DNA from: Sulfurihydrogenibium subterraneum DSM 15120
GTDB lineage: Bacteria; Aquificota; Aquificia; Aquificales; Hydrogenothermaceae
Direction: 5' to 3'
Length of the DNA stretch: 64,000 nucleotides
Assembly (NCBI RefSeq): GCF_000619805.1
Contig: NZ_JHUV01000012.1
Coordinates: forward strand, 62,001-126,000
Every line of letters starts with the position of its first letter. The first letter of the stretch is position 1. Of the stretch, positions 14,730 to 23,600 are shown in pieces. A program made the translations under genes and the position numbers. The notes beneath the pieces were generated by a model. The model was not told where the DNA came from. It did no database searches and was given only the letters and a program-made list of their open reading frames with translations.

Positions 14730-15647
14730 ATGATATACAAAGAAAACCTTTTAAAAGAAAGGGAGAGTAAAGAGAAAAAGTCTAAAATTATTATTGCAAT
14801 ACTATTAAACCTTTTAATTGTAGTTCTACAGATAGTATTTGGACTTTATTCTAATTCTGTTTCTTTAATAACCGACGCAGTTCATAACTTTCAAGATGTT
14901 TTAAGTTTAATAGTTGCGCTGCTTGCCGTGTATGCAATTTCAAAAAAACCTTCATTTGAAATGACTTACGGATTCTTAAAAGCTGAGGCAATGGCAGGCT
15001 TTGTCAACAACTTAGTTCTTTTATTTACATTAATTTTTATATCTTATGAAGCAGTTGTTAGGCTTTTAAATCCAGAAGAAGTAAAAGGTCTTTATGTTAT
15101 TGTATTTGGATTTTTAGCTTTTGTTATCAACCTTTTTTCAGCGATAATATTAAAAACTCACCATCACCATGACCATGACTACCACCACGAAGATATAAAC
15201 ATAAAGGCAGCTTACTTACACCTTTTAAGTGATGCTTTACTATCTTTAGCTGTAGTTGTAGGCGGAGTGTTTATATACCTATTTTCAGTGTACTGGATAG
15301 ACCCATTATTATCGCTAATATTTGTAGTGTACATCTTAAAAGAAGTTTTTAAAAGTTTAAAAGAGAGCTACTTTATCCTTATGGAAGCTGTGCCAAAAAG
15401 TATTGATTTAGAGTCTCTTATTCAGGATATAGAAAAAAAATTTCCTCACATATTAGAGATTCACGATATTCATGTGTGGAGGTTAAGCTCCTCTGATGTA
15501 TATTTTACAGCTCACATAGTTTTAGATGACTTAAACTCTTTTGAAAAATTGTTAGAAGACTTAGAAGTTTTTTTAAAAAATAAAGGAATAAATCACATTA
15601 CAGTCCAACCAGAAACACCAAGCAAAAAATGTGAAGTTTTACATTAA
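14730..15647 (+). CDS. cation diffusion facilitator (zinc exporter type)
   Basis: A 305-residue CDF transporter with six predicted membrane helices. Two HxxxD motifs, HNFQD in helix 2 and HLLSD in helix 5, form the zinc-type transport site. A cytoplasmic His/Asp-rich loop between helices 4 and 5 (HHHHDHDYHHED) is typical of ZitB/CzcD-like exporters. The C-terminal cytoplasmic domain holds the HDIHVW motif that binds regulatory metal. Zn2+ (perhaps also Cd2+ or Co2+) is exported for H+. It converges on, and overlaps by 9 bases, a small membrane protein gene. Confidence 0.94.
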   Translation: MIYKENLLKERESKEKKSKIIIAILLNLLIVVLQIVFGLYSNSVSLITDAVHNFQDVLSLIVALLAVYAISKKPSFEMTYGFLKAEAMAGFVNNLVLLFTLIFISYEAVVRLLNPEEVKGLYVIVFGFLAFVINLFSAIILKTHHHHDHDYHHEDINIKAAYLHLLSDALLSLAVVVGGVFIYLFSVYWIDPLLSLIFVVYILKEVFKSLKESYFILMEAVPKSIDLESLIQDIEKKFPHILEIHDIHVWRLSSSDVYFTAHIVLDDLNSFEKLLEDLEVFLKNKGINHITVQPETPSKKCEVLH

Positions 15648-15878
15648 GTTAGTTAGCTTTAAAATCCATAAAAGTATAACGATAACAATCCAGAAAACAA
15701 CTACAAACAAAATGGTAAACTCTATACCTAAAAATAATATCTTTAATAACAAAAAGAAAAGATAAGGAAGAGCTATTAGTATAACTAATACAGCTATGGC
15801 AAACAGTATAAAAACAATAAGAGCTAAAATATAGTTTTTTAACGTTAACTCTTTTATTTCAAAATCTGTTTTATTCAT
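15639..15878 (-). CDS. small two-helix membrane protein, unknown
   Basis: A 79-residue, extremely hydrophobic protein with an N-terminal polar stretch (MNKTDFEIKELTLKN) followed by two or three long Leu/Ile/Phe/Val membrane segments. No family recognised. Its start overlaps the end of mqnE by 8 bases, which places it last in the hemA-lpt-aroA-mqnE operon. Composition could hide a spurious frame, but the overlap at both ends and the intact frame favour a gene. Confidence 0.55.
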   Translation of the reverse strand: MNKTDFEIKELTLKNYILALIVFILFAIAVLVILIALPYLFFLLLKILFLGIEFTILFVVVFWIVIVILLWILKLTNLM

Positions 15879-16989
15879 AGATTTTTATTGGATTATATAA
15901 TGTATCTCTCTCTACTGGAATTTTTCCTGCTTCTTTTATAAGCCTTATAAGTTTTTCCTTTTGTTGCTGGGTTGGAGATTTTGCACCTGCAAAGTGGGCA
16001 ATCTTTTCTTCCATTACAGTTCCATCCATATCGTCAGCTCCAAAGTTTAAAGTTACCTGAGCTGTTTTTTCTCCTATCATAACCCAGTATGCCTTTATAT
16101 GGTCTATATTATCTAACATAAGTCTTGATACTGCAATAGTCTTTAAGTCATCTATACCAGTTGTAAAGTCATATACAGGTAAATCGTTGTTTTCAGGTTG
16201 GTAGGCAAGAGGTATAAAACAGGTAAATCCGCCTGTCTCATCTTGAGCTTCTCTTATTTTTAACATATGGTCTACTCTGTCTTCATAGGTCTCTACATGT
16301 CCGTATAACATAGTAGTGGTAGAATGGAGTCCTAATTTATGGGCTGTTTTGTGTATCTCTAAGTATTTTTTATAACCTATCTTTTTAGGAGCTATTATTC
16401 TTCTAACATTTGGAGAAAAGATTTCAGCTCCTCCACCTGGAAGACTTCCAAGTCCTGCTTCTTTTAACTTTATTAACACTTCTTCGTAAGAAAGTCCTGA
16501 GATTTGAGAGAAGTAGTCTATCTCAACAGCTGTAAAAGCTTTGATGTGTAGGTTTGGAAAGTTTTTCTTTATTATAGACACAATGTTTAAATACGTTTGA
16601 AAATCCCAATCAGGATGAAGTCCGCCAACTATGTGGACTTCCGTTGCACCGTTTTCTACTGCGTATTTTGCTTTTTCTAATATCTGGTCATAACTCATTT
16701 CGTAGGCTTTTGGGTCATTTTTATCCATTTGGGCAAAAGCACAGAATTTACAGTCTAAAACACACACGTTAGTAGGGTTTATCTGTCTGTTTATAACAAA
16801 GTAGGCGTACTTTCCGTTTTTCTTTTCTGTAATGTAGTTAGCAAGATAACCAAGTGTAAGAATATCGTTAGTTTTAAATAATTTGACTCCATCTTCAAAG
16901 GTAAGCCTCTCTCCTTGAAGCACTTTGTCTATAATTGGGAAAATCTGTTTATCTGTTGCTAAAGATAAAACTCTGTCTATATCTAACAT
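15871..16989 (-). CDS. mqnE: aminofutalosine synthase MqnE (radical SAM)
   Basis: A 372-residue radical SAM enzyme with the cluster motif CVLDCKFC (Cys 76, 80, 83). It joins 3-(1-carboxyvinyloxy)benzoate to adenosine, giving 6-amino-6-deoxyfutalosine in the futalosine route to menaquinone. SLPGGGAEIF and TTTMLYGHVETYEDRVDHM are features of the MqnE/MqnC group; the length of about 370, the N-terminal extension and the GGG-A-E motif favour MqnE over MqnC. The ATG has TAGGAG upstream. Presence of this gene implies menaquinone made without chorismate-to-isochorismate chemistry. Its upstream neighbour aroA supplies the chorismate branch. Confidence 0.9.
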   Translation of the reverse strand: MLDIDRVLSLATDKQIFPIIDKVLQGERLTFEDGVKLFKTNDILTLGYLANYITEKKNGKYAYFVINRQINPTNVCVLDCKFCAFAQMDKNDPKAYEMSYDQILEKAKYAVENGATEVHIVGGLHPDWDFQTYLNIVSIIKKNFPNLHIKAFTAVEIDYFSQISGLSYEEVLIKLKEAGLGSLPGGGAEIFSPNVRRIIAPKKIGYKKYLEIHKTAHKLGLHSTTTMLYGHVETYEDRVDHMLKIREAQDETGGFTCFIPLAYQPENNDLPVYDFTTGIDDLKTIAVSRLMLDNIDHIKAYWVMIGEKTAQVTLNFGADDMDGTVMEEKIAHFAGAKSPTQQQKEKLIRLIKEAGKIPVERDTLYNPIKIYE

Positions 16990-16999
16990 ACTTTTTCTC

Positions 17000-18295
17000 C
17001 TATTTGGAAACTTTTTCTAAGTGTTTAAAAAACTCTGGATATGATATATATACACAGTCAGCATCTTTTATAGTGATACCATCTTCCGATATTAAACCTA
17101 AAATCGCAAAACCCATTGCTATTCTGTGGTCTTTGTAAGAATCAACCACTCCACCTTTTACTTTCTGTTTTCCTTTTATAATCATTCCATCTTCTAACTC
17201 TTCTATCTCTAAGTTTAATCTTTTAAAGTTTTCTACGATGGCTTTTATTCTATCACTCTCTTTAACTCTAAGCTCGTCAGCTCCTGTTATAATGGTCTCT
17301 CCTTCTGCTTGTGTTGAGACTATGGCAAGTAAAGGTAGCTCATCTATCATAGATGGAACTTCTTCTTTCACAACCTTAACACCTTTTAAATCGTTGTACT
17401 TTACTACAACGTCAGCCACAATTTCTCCTGCTTCGTCTCTTTTGTTTTTATATTCTATGTCAGCTCCCATCTCTTTCAACTTCCTAAAAAAGCCATCTCT
17501 TGTAGGATTAACCATTACGTCTTTAAGAATAATCTCTGATTTTGGCACTATTGCAGCAGCTGCGGCAAAAAACGCGGCGGAAGATGGGTCTGCTGGGACG
17601 TTTATATGGATTGGTTTTAGTCTATCTGTTTGAGATATCTTTACTTTATAACCTTCGGTTATAAAATCAATCTCAATGTTTGCTCCCATCCAGTTTAACA
17701 TCTTTTCTGTATGGTCTCTTGAGACGATAGGCTCTATTACCTCTGTAGGTGTCTTAGCATACAAACCAGCAAGTAGTATTGCAGACTTTACTTGAGCGGA
17801 CATTTTACTGTTGAAATAAGATATTCCTTTTAACTTTCCTCCTCTTATAGATATAGGAAGGTTGTTTGCATCTTTTCTACCGTCTATTTTCGCACCCATT
17901 TGGGATAAAGGTTCAACAACCCTTTTCATAGGTCTTTTTCTTAAGCTGTCATCTCCTGTTAGAGCTGCAAAAAAGTTTTGCCCTGCCAAAACTCCAAGTG
18001 TAAGTCTTGTAGTCGTTCCAGAGTTCCCCATATCTAAAACATCATCAGGCTCTTTTAATCCTTCTAACCCTTTTCCTTTTACATATATAACGTTATCCTT
18101 TTCTTCTATCTCTACTCCTAACTTTCTATATACATTTAAAGTGGTAAGAGTATCTCCTGCTTTTAAAAAGTTTTTAACAATAGACTCTCCCTCTGCTAAA
18201 GAAGGCAGTATAATAGCTCTATGAGATATAGATTTGTCAGATGGAACTCTTAAAGACCCTTCTATTCTTTTTACAGGTTTTACAGTCTTTTCCAT
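17000..18295 (-). CDS. aroA: 3-phosphoshikimate 1-carboxyvinyltransferase (EPSP synthase)
   Basis: A 431-residue enzyme of the shikimate pathway that transfers enolpyruvyl from PEP to shikimate-3-phosphate. Key motifs are PSDKSISHRAI near residue 20 (PEP and S3P binding), LDMGNSGTTTRL, LRKRPMKRVVEPLSQMGA and SRDHTEKM, and ESDRIKA and SYKDHRIAM in the C-terminal domain. MGNSGTTTRL with Gly-Thr-Thr resembles the Bacillus-like (class II) form. It starts one base after the preceding gene ends, and mqnE follows by ten bases; both lie on the chorismate-menaquinone path. Confidence 0.97.
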   Translation of the reverse strand: MEKTVKPVKRIEGSLRVPSDKSISHRAIILPSLAEGESIVKNFLKAGDTLTTLNVYRKLGVEIEEKDNVIYVKGKGLEGLKEPDDVLDMGNSGTTTRLTLGVLAGQNFFAALTGDDSLRKRPMKRVVEPLSQMGAKIDGRKDANNLPISIRGGKLKGISYFNSKMSAQVKSAILLAGLYAKTPTEVIEPIVSRDHTEKMLNWMGANIEIDFITEGYKVKISQTDRLKPIHINVPADPSSAAFFAAAAAIVPKSEIILKDVMVNPTRDGFFRKLKEMGADIEYKNKRDEAGEIVADVVVKYNDLKGVKVVKEEVPSMIDELPLLAIVSTQAEGETIITGADELRVKESDRIKAIVENFKRLNLEIEELEDGMIIKGKQKVKGGVVDSYKDHRIAMGFAILGLISEDGITIKDADCVYISYPEFFKHLEKVSK

Positions 18296-18296
18296 G

Positions 18297-19217
18297 TTAA
18301 ACCTCTATATTTTTAAATATATACCATAGTACCATAAAAATAGCGGTCAAAATTAAAAAAATTAATATAAAAACCTTTATATTACTGATTTTGTCTTCAT
18401 CTTCAAAAACATCCTGATTTAAAGCTGTCAAACTCTTTAAAACGTCTTCTCTTTCTATTACTGTTTTCCTCTGTAAAAATGCAACCATTAACGACCTTGA
18501 CGCTATTAGATTTATTAATCTTGGAATACCTTTAGACTTTTTGTGTATCTCTTCAACAGCTGATTTATCAAACTTTAATTTTTGAAAATTAGCAACCTTT
18601 AATCTATGATACAAATACTTTTCTACTTCTTCTTCTGATAAAGGTTCTAAAAAATATTTGTTGGATATTCTATTGTTGAGCTGTCTAAGTCTTGGGCTTA
18701 ACAGTTTTTCTTCAAACTCTGGCTGTCCTACTAATATGAACTGAACTAACTTCTCTTTATCTGTTTCTAAATTTGATAGCAATCTTATCTCTTCTAAGGT
18801 TTCTTCTGGGATAAGTTGTGCTTCATCAATAACTATTAAAACTCGCTTACCGTTAGACAACTGGTCTTCTAAAAAAGTGTATAATTTTTTTAATATCTCA
18901 TTTTTTGAGCTTTTTTCGTCGTATTCAATCTTAAACTCATTTAAAATGGACTTTAAAAACTCATCTGGAGATAAAAAAGGGTTTAGTATTACCCCAGCTG
19001 TGTACTTTGCAGGTAAACTTTTTAAAAACTTTTTTATTACAGTTGTTTTTCCTGTCCCTGACTCTCCTATAATAACGCCAAAGCTTTCATTTGATTCTAA
19101 AGTGTACCAAAGGATATTTAAAGCTTTTCTGTGAGTTAGAGTCTCAAAAAAATAATCAGGGTCTGGGTTTATCTTAAAAGGGTCTTCCTTTAATCCAAAA
19201 AACTGTAAATAATTCAT
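18297..19217 (-). CDS. ExeA/GspA-like AAA+ ATPase with C-terminal membrane anchor
   Basis: A 306-residue ATPase. It opens with YLQFFGLKEDPFKINPDPDY, the signature of ExeA and MshM-type proteins, followed by Walker A GESGTGKTT, Walker B VLIVIDEAQ, and a sensor segment LVGQPEFEEKL. Residues about 280-302 are one membrane helix. ExeA with ExeB helps insert the type II secretion or pilus secretin through the peptidoglycan; this protein lacks the peptidoglycan-binding domain of full ExeA. The four-base overlap with lptA puts it in an outer-membrane biogenesis operon, though its target could also be the type IV pilus. Confidence 0.85.
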   Translation of the reverse strand: MNYLQFFGLKEDPFKINPDPDYFFETLTHRKALNILWYTLESNESFGVIIGESGTGKTTVIKKFLKSLPAKYTAGVILNPFLSPDEFLKSILNEFKIEYDEKSSKNEILKKLYTFLEDQLSNGKRVLIVIDEAQLIPEETLEEIRLLSNLETDKEKLVQFILVGQPEFEEKLLSPRLRQLNNRISNKYFLEPLSEEEVEKYLYHRLKVANFQKLKFDKSAVEEIHKKSKGIPRLINLIASRSLMVAFLQRKTVIEREDVLKSLTALNQDVFEDEDKISNIKVFILIFLILTAIFMVLWYIFKNIEV

Positions 19218-19678
19218 TTTTCTTCTTTTTCTTTAGGGAATAATATTGACCTTACTCTATTACTTTTTGATAGTGCAATGGCTTTCTCTTCATCTATATA
19301 ATACTGAATCTCATCACCTTCAACAACATTTTTATCTTGATGGACTTCTGCATTGATTTTAAGAATTATTAGATTTTTATCTTTGTAATACTCAGCTTCT
19401 TTAGATTTTCCCCATTTATTTTCTTGTTGGAAGTACACATTTCCAATAGCATATATTTTTGATACATCTCCTTTATCATTTAGGTATATTTTTACAATAT
19501 CTGCCTTTAAGTTAAAATTTCCTTTTTTAACGTCCACATTTCCCGAATAAACGGCTAACTTTTCTTTATTGTTGTATTCTAACTTATCTGCATTAATTAC
19601 AATAGGCTCTTTTTTGTTTTCTGTTTGAGCGAAAACAAACCCAAAAATCAAAACCAAAATACCAAAAATTTTAACCAT
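19214..19678 (-). CDS. lptA: LPS transport periplasmic protein LptA (OstA family)
   Basis: A 154-residue periplasmic protein. The signal peptide ([17 protein letters not shown]) is followed by the OstA beta-jellyroll: INADKLEYNNKEKLAVYSGNV, then repeated strands to the C-terminus. LptA bridges the inner membrane LptBFGC complex and outer membrane LptD. ATG 19678 is chosen because GAGG lies five bases upstream and the signal peptide begins there; the GTG at 19696 is less likely. It overlaps lptC by eight bases, and together they show this organism makes LPS or LOS. Confidence 0.88.
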   Translation of the reverse strand: MVKIFGILVLIFGFVFAQTENKKEPIVINADKLEYNNKEKLAVYSGNVDVKKGNFNLKADIVKIYLNDKGDVSKIYAIGNVYFQQENKWGKSKEAEYYKDKNLIILKINAEVHQDKNVVEGDEIQYYIDEEKAIALSKSNRVRSILFPKEKEEK

Positions 19679-20201
19679 TTTTACCTCTGTATTCACTAAA
19701 AACTTTATCTAATTTTAAAAATTCTTTTTCTATATCTAAAAGTAGGTTCTTTCCTTTTGTAGTCATTTCTTTTGAGTAAATTAATGTGTCAGTATCATTA
19801 TAAACTATATTTCTTTGTGTATCTATAAATATATATTCGGTTTTCATGTTAATATCTTTACTATTAAAAATCACATCTTTATAAAATTTTGCTACTTTTT
19901 CTTTTGTATGATAAACGCTCTCTTTAGATGTTAAATCAAAGCTACCCTTTTCTCCTTCGTAATGCCCTTGTGGATTTTCTATAAAAATTTCATCTCCTTT
20001 AAGCACCATCTTTGACCCTATTAAAGTGTAAGTCTGATTTGCTTTTGATACTAAGTAAAAATTTTCTAAAGTATTATCTGAGTACTTTATCTTTTCTAAT
20101 ATTTTCTGTTTGTCTAAGTAATCTGAGATTTCTTTAAAAAGAAATGATACAGAAAGAATTATTAGAAAAATAAAGAAAAACCTTTTAATCTTCCCTAACA
20201 C
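19671..20201 (-). CDS. lptC: LPS export protein LptC-like
   Basis: A 176-residue protein with one N-terminal membrane helix (residues about 7-25, Phe/Leu/Ile-rich) and a periplasmic domain of jellyroll type. [20 protein letters not shown] and [18 protein letters not shown] match the strand pattern of LptC. LptC accepts LPS from LptFG and hands it to LptA. Sequence conservation in this family is low, so position just upstream of lptA is a major part of the evidence. It overlaps hemA by 17 bases. Confidence 0.8.
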   Translation of the reverse strand: MLGKIKRFFFIFLIILSVSFLFKEISDYLDKQKILEKIKYSDNTLENFYLVSKANQTYTLIGSKMVLKGDEIFIENPQGHYEGEKGSFDLTSKESVYHTKEKVAKFYKDVIFNSKDINMKTEYIFIDTQRNIVYNDTDTLIYSKEMTTKGKNLLLDIEKEFLKLDKVFSEYRGKNG

Positions 20202-21492
20202 TGTCCTTCTCTTGTTTTTTGTTTCTTAAATCCCATTTTGAGCTAAACATTTCTTCTATGATTTTTATATACAGGTCGTTTCCTTCTTTAGATGCCCTGT
20301 CCTTTATATAAATAGTAGGTCTGTGTAGTAGTTTATTTATTAGAGACTTAAAAGCAAGGTCTATGTTTTCTTTTTCTTTTTCTGTAAGATATGGCATCTG
20401 TTTAAAAAGCTTTTCTAACTGCTTTTCTCTCAGCTGGTCCGCGTAATCTCTTATTTGAGTGATTAACGGATTTACTTTTTGGGTATTTAGCCATTTTACA
20501 AATTTTTCTACTTCATCTTCTATTATAAGCTCCGCTCTTTGGGCTTCTATTTTTCTTTCTTCAAGATTTGAGTTTACGATAGATTTTAAGTCATCTATGT
20601 TGTACAGGTAAACTCCTTCAATTTCGTTAACATCATCCTCTACGTTTCTTGGAACTGATATATCTATTATAAATAAAGGCTCTCTTTTATTTTTTATCGC
20701 TTTTTTAATGTCTTCTTTCTTTAGTATTGGTTGAGTTGCACCTGTTGAGACTATTACGATGTCAACCTCTGGTAGAAATTCAAGTATTTTGTCAAATCTT
20801 ATAGCACTTCCATTAAACTTTTCTGCAAGTTCTACAGATCTTTCAAATGTTCTGTTTGATACGAAAATATGTTTTACTCCCAGTGATGACAGATGCTTTG
20901 CAGCAAGCTCTGCCATCTCTCCTGCACCTATCACCAGTACAGATTTATCTTTTAAATCTCCAAATATTTTCTTTGCAAGTAAAGCAGCTGCATAGCTGAT
21001 AGATACAGCTTTTCTTGATATTCCTGTAGAAGTTCTGATTTTTTTAGATACGTTTAAAGCTTTATCAAAAAGTCTTGTAAGTATGTGTCTTACTGTTTTA
21101 TACTCTTTAGCAAGGGAGAATGATTCTTTAAACTGACAGACTATCTGGGGCTCTCCAATAACCATTGAGTCTAAACTTGATGAAACTCTAAAAATGTGTC
21201 TTATCGCATCTTTACCTGTATAGAAAAACACATATTTTTCTAAAATATTTACAGACATAGAAGAAAATTGAGAGAGTATTTTTAAAATTTCATACTTTAA
21301 AGATTCACTTCCATCAAACACACCGTAGAATTCAACTCTATTACAAGTGGATATAACACATATCTCGTAAATGTTATTAAGGGAGTTTAACTTTTCTAAG
21401 ATAGACTGGTAGTTAGACTCTGTTATCGCTAACTTTTCCCTTATCTCTACAGGAGCTGTCTTATAGTTAAACCCAGTTGAAAAAATTTCCAT
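20185..21492 (-). CDS. hemA: glutamyl-tRNA reductase
   Basis: A 435-residue enzyme that reduces Glu-tRNA(Glu) with NADPH to glutamate-1-semialdehyde, the first step of C5 haem synthesis. The catalytic Cys lies in [11 protein letters not shown] near residue 50; GEPQIVCQ and the NADPH-binding domain with [15 protein letters not shown] follow; the C-terminal dimerisation helices end the protein. First gene of the hemA-lptC-lptA-ATPase-aroA-mqnE operon. Its promoter places the start of transcription at or near the ATG. Confidence 0.97.
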   Translation of the reverse strand: MEIFSTGFNYKTAPVEIREKLAITESNYQSILEKLNSLNNIYEICVISTCNRVEFYGVFDGSESLKYEILKILSQFSSMSVNILEKYVFFYTGKDAIRHIFRVSSSLDSMVIGEPQIVCQFKESFSLAKEYKTVRHILTRLFDKALNVSKKIRTSTGISRKAVSISYAAALLAKKIFGDLKDKSVLVIGAGEMAELAAKHLSSLGVKHIFVSNRTFERSVELAEKFNGSAIRFDKILEFLPEVDIVIVSTGATQPILKKEDIKKAIKNKREPLFIIDISVPRNVEDDVNEIEGVYLYNIDDLKSIVNSNLEERKIEAQRAELIIEDEVEKFVKWLNTQKVNPLITQIRDYADQLREKQLEKLFKQMPYLTEKEKENIDLAFKSLINKLLHRPTIYIKDRASKEGNDLYIKIIEEMFSSKWDLRNKKQEKDSVRED

Positions 21493-21499
21493 AGAGATA

Positions 21500-21527
21500 A
21501 TTTTACCACATTTGTGTTATAATTCAA
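21500..21527 (-). promoter_or_regulatory. hemA promoter, leaderless geometry
   Basis: On the minus strand TTGAAT (21522-21527), 16 bases, TAAAAT (21500-21505), then seven bases to the hemA ATG (21490-21492). No ribosome site fits between. Its -35 box overlaps the -10 box of the divergent labA promoter. Confidence 0.6.
21515..21523 (+). promoter_or_regulatory. extended -10 promoter of labA-grpE-dnaJ
   Basis: TGTTATAAT (21515-21523) is a perfect extended -10 box. No clear -35 is seen. The transcript would start near 21530 and carry an AGGAGC site before the labA ATG. It shares bases with the hemA -35 box on the other strand, so polymerase binding at the two should be mutually exclusive. Confidence 0.6.
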
Positions 21528-21548
21528 TAAAAACTATATAGGAGCAAT

Positions 21549-22073
21549 ATGAATAAAAAGATTTACAACAATCAAAGAGTTGCTGTGTTTGTGGACATAC
21601 AAAACCTTTATTACTCTGCAAGGGACACTTTTAACAGAAAAGTAAATTTTGAAAGTATTCTTCAAAAAACAGTTGGAGATAGAATATTAGTTAGAGCTTT
21701 TGCTTACATCGTAAAACTTCACGGAGTTGACCAAAAAGGCTTTATAAACACTTTAAAACATATTGGGTATCAAGTTAGAGAAAAAGAGCCTAAAATATTC
21801 AAAAGGTTAGACGAAGAAGGAAACCTTTGGACAACTATTAAAGCAGACTGGGATATGGGAATTGCTATAGATGCAATCTCACTGGCGGATAAAATTGATG
21901 TAGCCATTCTTACAACTGGAGACGGAGATTTTAAAGACCTTGTAAAATACCTTCAAACAAAAGGTGTAAAAGTAGAGATAGCAGCGTTTAAACAAACAAC
22001 AGCAAAGGAGCTGATAGAAGTTGCAGACGAATTTATAGATTTAAATGTCTTTGGTGAAGACATATTCCTGTGA
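21549..22073 (+). CDS. LabA/DUF88-type NYN domain protein, putative RNase
   Basis: A 174-residue NYN-domain protein of the PIN-like superfamily. Acidic active-site residues are in [26 protein letters not shown] and [20 protein letters not shown], the last being the LabA signature. These proteins are predicted metal-dependent RNases; the cyanobacterial LabA affects circadian output. It heads a transcript with grpE and dnaJ, so it may belong to a protein and RNA quality control unit. Its target is unknown. Confidence 0.9.
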   Translation: MNKKIYNNQRVAVFVDIQNLYYSARDTFNRKVNFESILQKTVGDRILVRAFAYIVKLHGVDQKGFINTLKHIGYQVREKEPKIFKRLDEEGNLWTTIKADWDMGIAIDAISLADKIDVAILTTGDGDFKDLVKYLQTKGVKVEIAAFKQTTAKELIEVADEFIDLNVFGEDIFL

Positions 22074-22143
22074 GCTACTCTTGAATAACTTCCTTAAAAG
22101 ATATATCTTATATTTAAAAAATAAAAAATCTGGAGGTAAAACT

Positions 22144-22710
22144 TTGGAAGAAAACAAAGAACAAACAAATCAAGAAAATCAACAAGAAGAAGTTATTGAT
22201 AAAGATGCATTAATTGAACAACTTAAAAAAGAAAACGAAGAGTTAAAAGCAAAACTTCAAAAAACAGACGAAGCTGCAAAAAGATTAAGTGCCTTATATC
22301 AACTTATACAGAAAGATTTTGAAGACTACAAAGTAAGAACTATAAAAGAAAAAGAGCAGATAAAAGAAGAGGCTATAGAAAAATTTGCAAAAGCGTTTTT
22401 AGAAGTTGTAGATAACTTTGAAAAAGCATTAGAGAGTTTTAAGCATACAAACGATATAAACTCTATACTTCAAGGAATACAGATGACCCATTATCAAGTT
22501 ATAAACCTTCTTAAAAACTTTGGAATTGAAAAGATAGAAGATAACCAAGAATTTAACCCTATGATTCACGAAGCAATAGAAACAGTAAAATCTAAAGAGT
22601 ATAAACCAAACCAGATAGTAAAAGTTTTACAACATGGTTATACATTTAAAGGAAAAGTTATAAGACCTGCAAAAGTAATAGTATCAGTAGAGGAAGAAGA
22701 AATTACCTGA
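22144..22710 (+). CDS. grpE: nucleotide exchange factor GrpE
   Basis: A 188-residue GrpE. An acidic N-terminal tail (EENKEQTNQ...) leads into a long dimerising coiled coil (about 20-85), a four-helix bundle (about 85-130), and the C-terminal beta wing with [12 protein letters not shown] and [18 protein letters not shown]. GrpE releases ADP from DnaK and acts as a thermosensor. The start is TTG 22144, seven bases after GGAGG; the longer frame from ATG 22045 would lie in labA and add a basic, unrelated segment. dnaK is not in the window. Confidence 0.96.
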   Translation: MEENKEQTNQENQQEEVIDKDALIEQLKKENEELKAKLQKTDEAAKRLSALYQLIQKDFEDYKVRTIKEKEQIKEEAIEKFAKAFLEVVDNFEKALESFKHTNDINSILQGIQMTHYQVINLLKNFGIEKIEDNQEFNPMIHEAIETVKSKEYKPNQIVKVLQHGYTFKGKVIRPAKVIVSVEEEEIT

Positions 22711-23600
22711 TGAACTTTTACAAACTTTTAGGAGTAGCTTTTAACGCTACTCCTGAAGAGATAAAAAAAGCCTACAGAAAGAAAGTTAAGTTATTTCATC
22801 CAGATATAAACCCAAATGGTAAAGAGATTTTAAAAGTATTAAACACAGCTTATGAGACCTTAATAAATCCTGAGAAAAGACAAGAGTATGACAAATACAT
22901 AAACAGAAAATCTTTAACCAGAATCTTAGAAGAAAAATTATTAGACTTTTTAGGTTTCACTGATAAACCTTTGAGAGGTTTAGATATAAAAACTACAGTA
23001 ATAATCTCTCTCCAAGATGGAATATTAGGTGGAGAAAAAACAATATCTTACGAAAGAAAAGTTGTTTGCCAAGAGTGTGAAGGAAGCTCTATAACCTCTT
23101 ACAGCCAAATAGTAAAGTGTGATAAATGTGATGGAGAGGGTAGAATCCAAACAAAAATAGGTAAGATAATCTGTTTTAAGTGTTTAGGAAAAGGTTTTGT
23201 AGTAAAAAACCCATGTAAAACGTGTAAAGGATTTGGGTACATAAAGACAATAGACCAAGTAAGCTTTAAAGTACCTATAGGTGTTGAAACGGGAAATAAA
23301 ATCAAGATAGAGGGAAAAGGACACTGTGGTTTAAATGGTGGTAAAAACGGAGACTTGATAATTAGATTTAAATTGGACACAGGCTTTTTTGAAAAGTCAG
23401 GTAAAGATTTAATTTTAAACTTAAAGTTAGATGAAGATATATCCAATTATGATTACATCCGTATAAAAAACCCTTTAAACGAGATACTTCAGATAAAAGT
23501 CCCCCCTAACTCTACAAAACACTCCGTTATAAAAGTAAAAGATGAAGGGTATATAAGTAAAACTGGAGAGAGAGGAGATATTTATATACGGCTTATTTAA
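22710..23600 (+). CDS. dnaJ: DnaJ-type chaperone without a G/F region
   Basis: A 296-residue protein. The J domain (1-65) has the HPD motif in KLFHPDINPN. The zinc domain has four CxxCxGxG-type repeats: CQECEGSS, CDKCDGEG, CFKCLGKG and CKTCKGFG. Two C-terminal substrate-binding domains follow. The Gly/Phe-rich linker of standard DnaJ is replaced by a short helical stretch (SLTRILEEKLLDFLGF), so the protein is some 70 residues shorter than usual. It starts inside the grpE stop (TGATG). It should stimulate DnaK ATPase; altered linker may change client specificity. It converges on the next gene with a four-base overlap. Confidence 0.92.
   Translation: MNFYKLLGVAFNATPEEIKKAYRKKVKLFHPDINPNGKEILKVLNTAYETLINPEKRQEYDKYINRKSLTRILEEKLLDFLGFTDKPLRGLDIKTTVIISLQDGILGGEKTISYERKVVCQECEGSSITSYSQIVKCDKCDGEGRIQTKIGKIICFKCLGKGFVVKNPCKTCKGFGYIKTIDQVSFKVPIGVETGNKIKIEGKGHCGLNGGKNGDLIIRFKLDTGFFEKSGKDLILNLKLDEDISNYDYIRIKNPLNEILQIKVPPNSTKHSVIKVKDEGYISKTGERGDIYIRLI

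Noticed and set aside
17238-18224. Two plus-strand frames of 131 and 120 residues opposite aroA
   Set aside because: Antisense to a complete EPSP synthase; no recognisable domains, no upstream ribosome site.
23099-23446. A 115-residue minus-strand frame within dnaJ
   Set aside because: It is a shadow of the zinc-finger region, rich in Pro and Phe, with no start signal.
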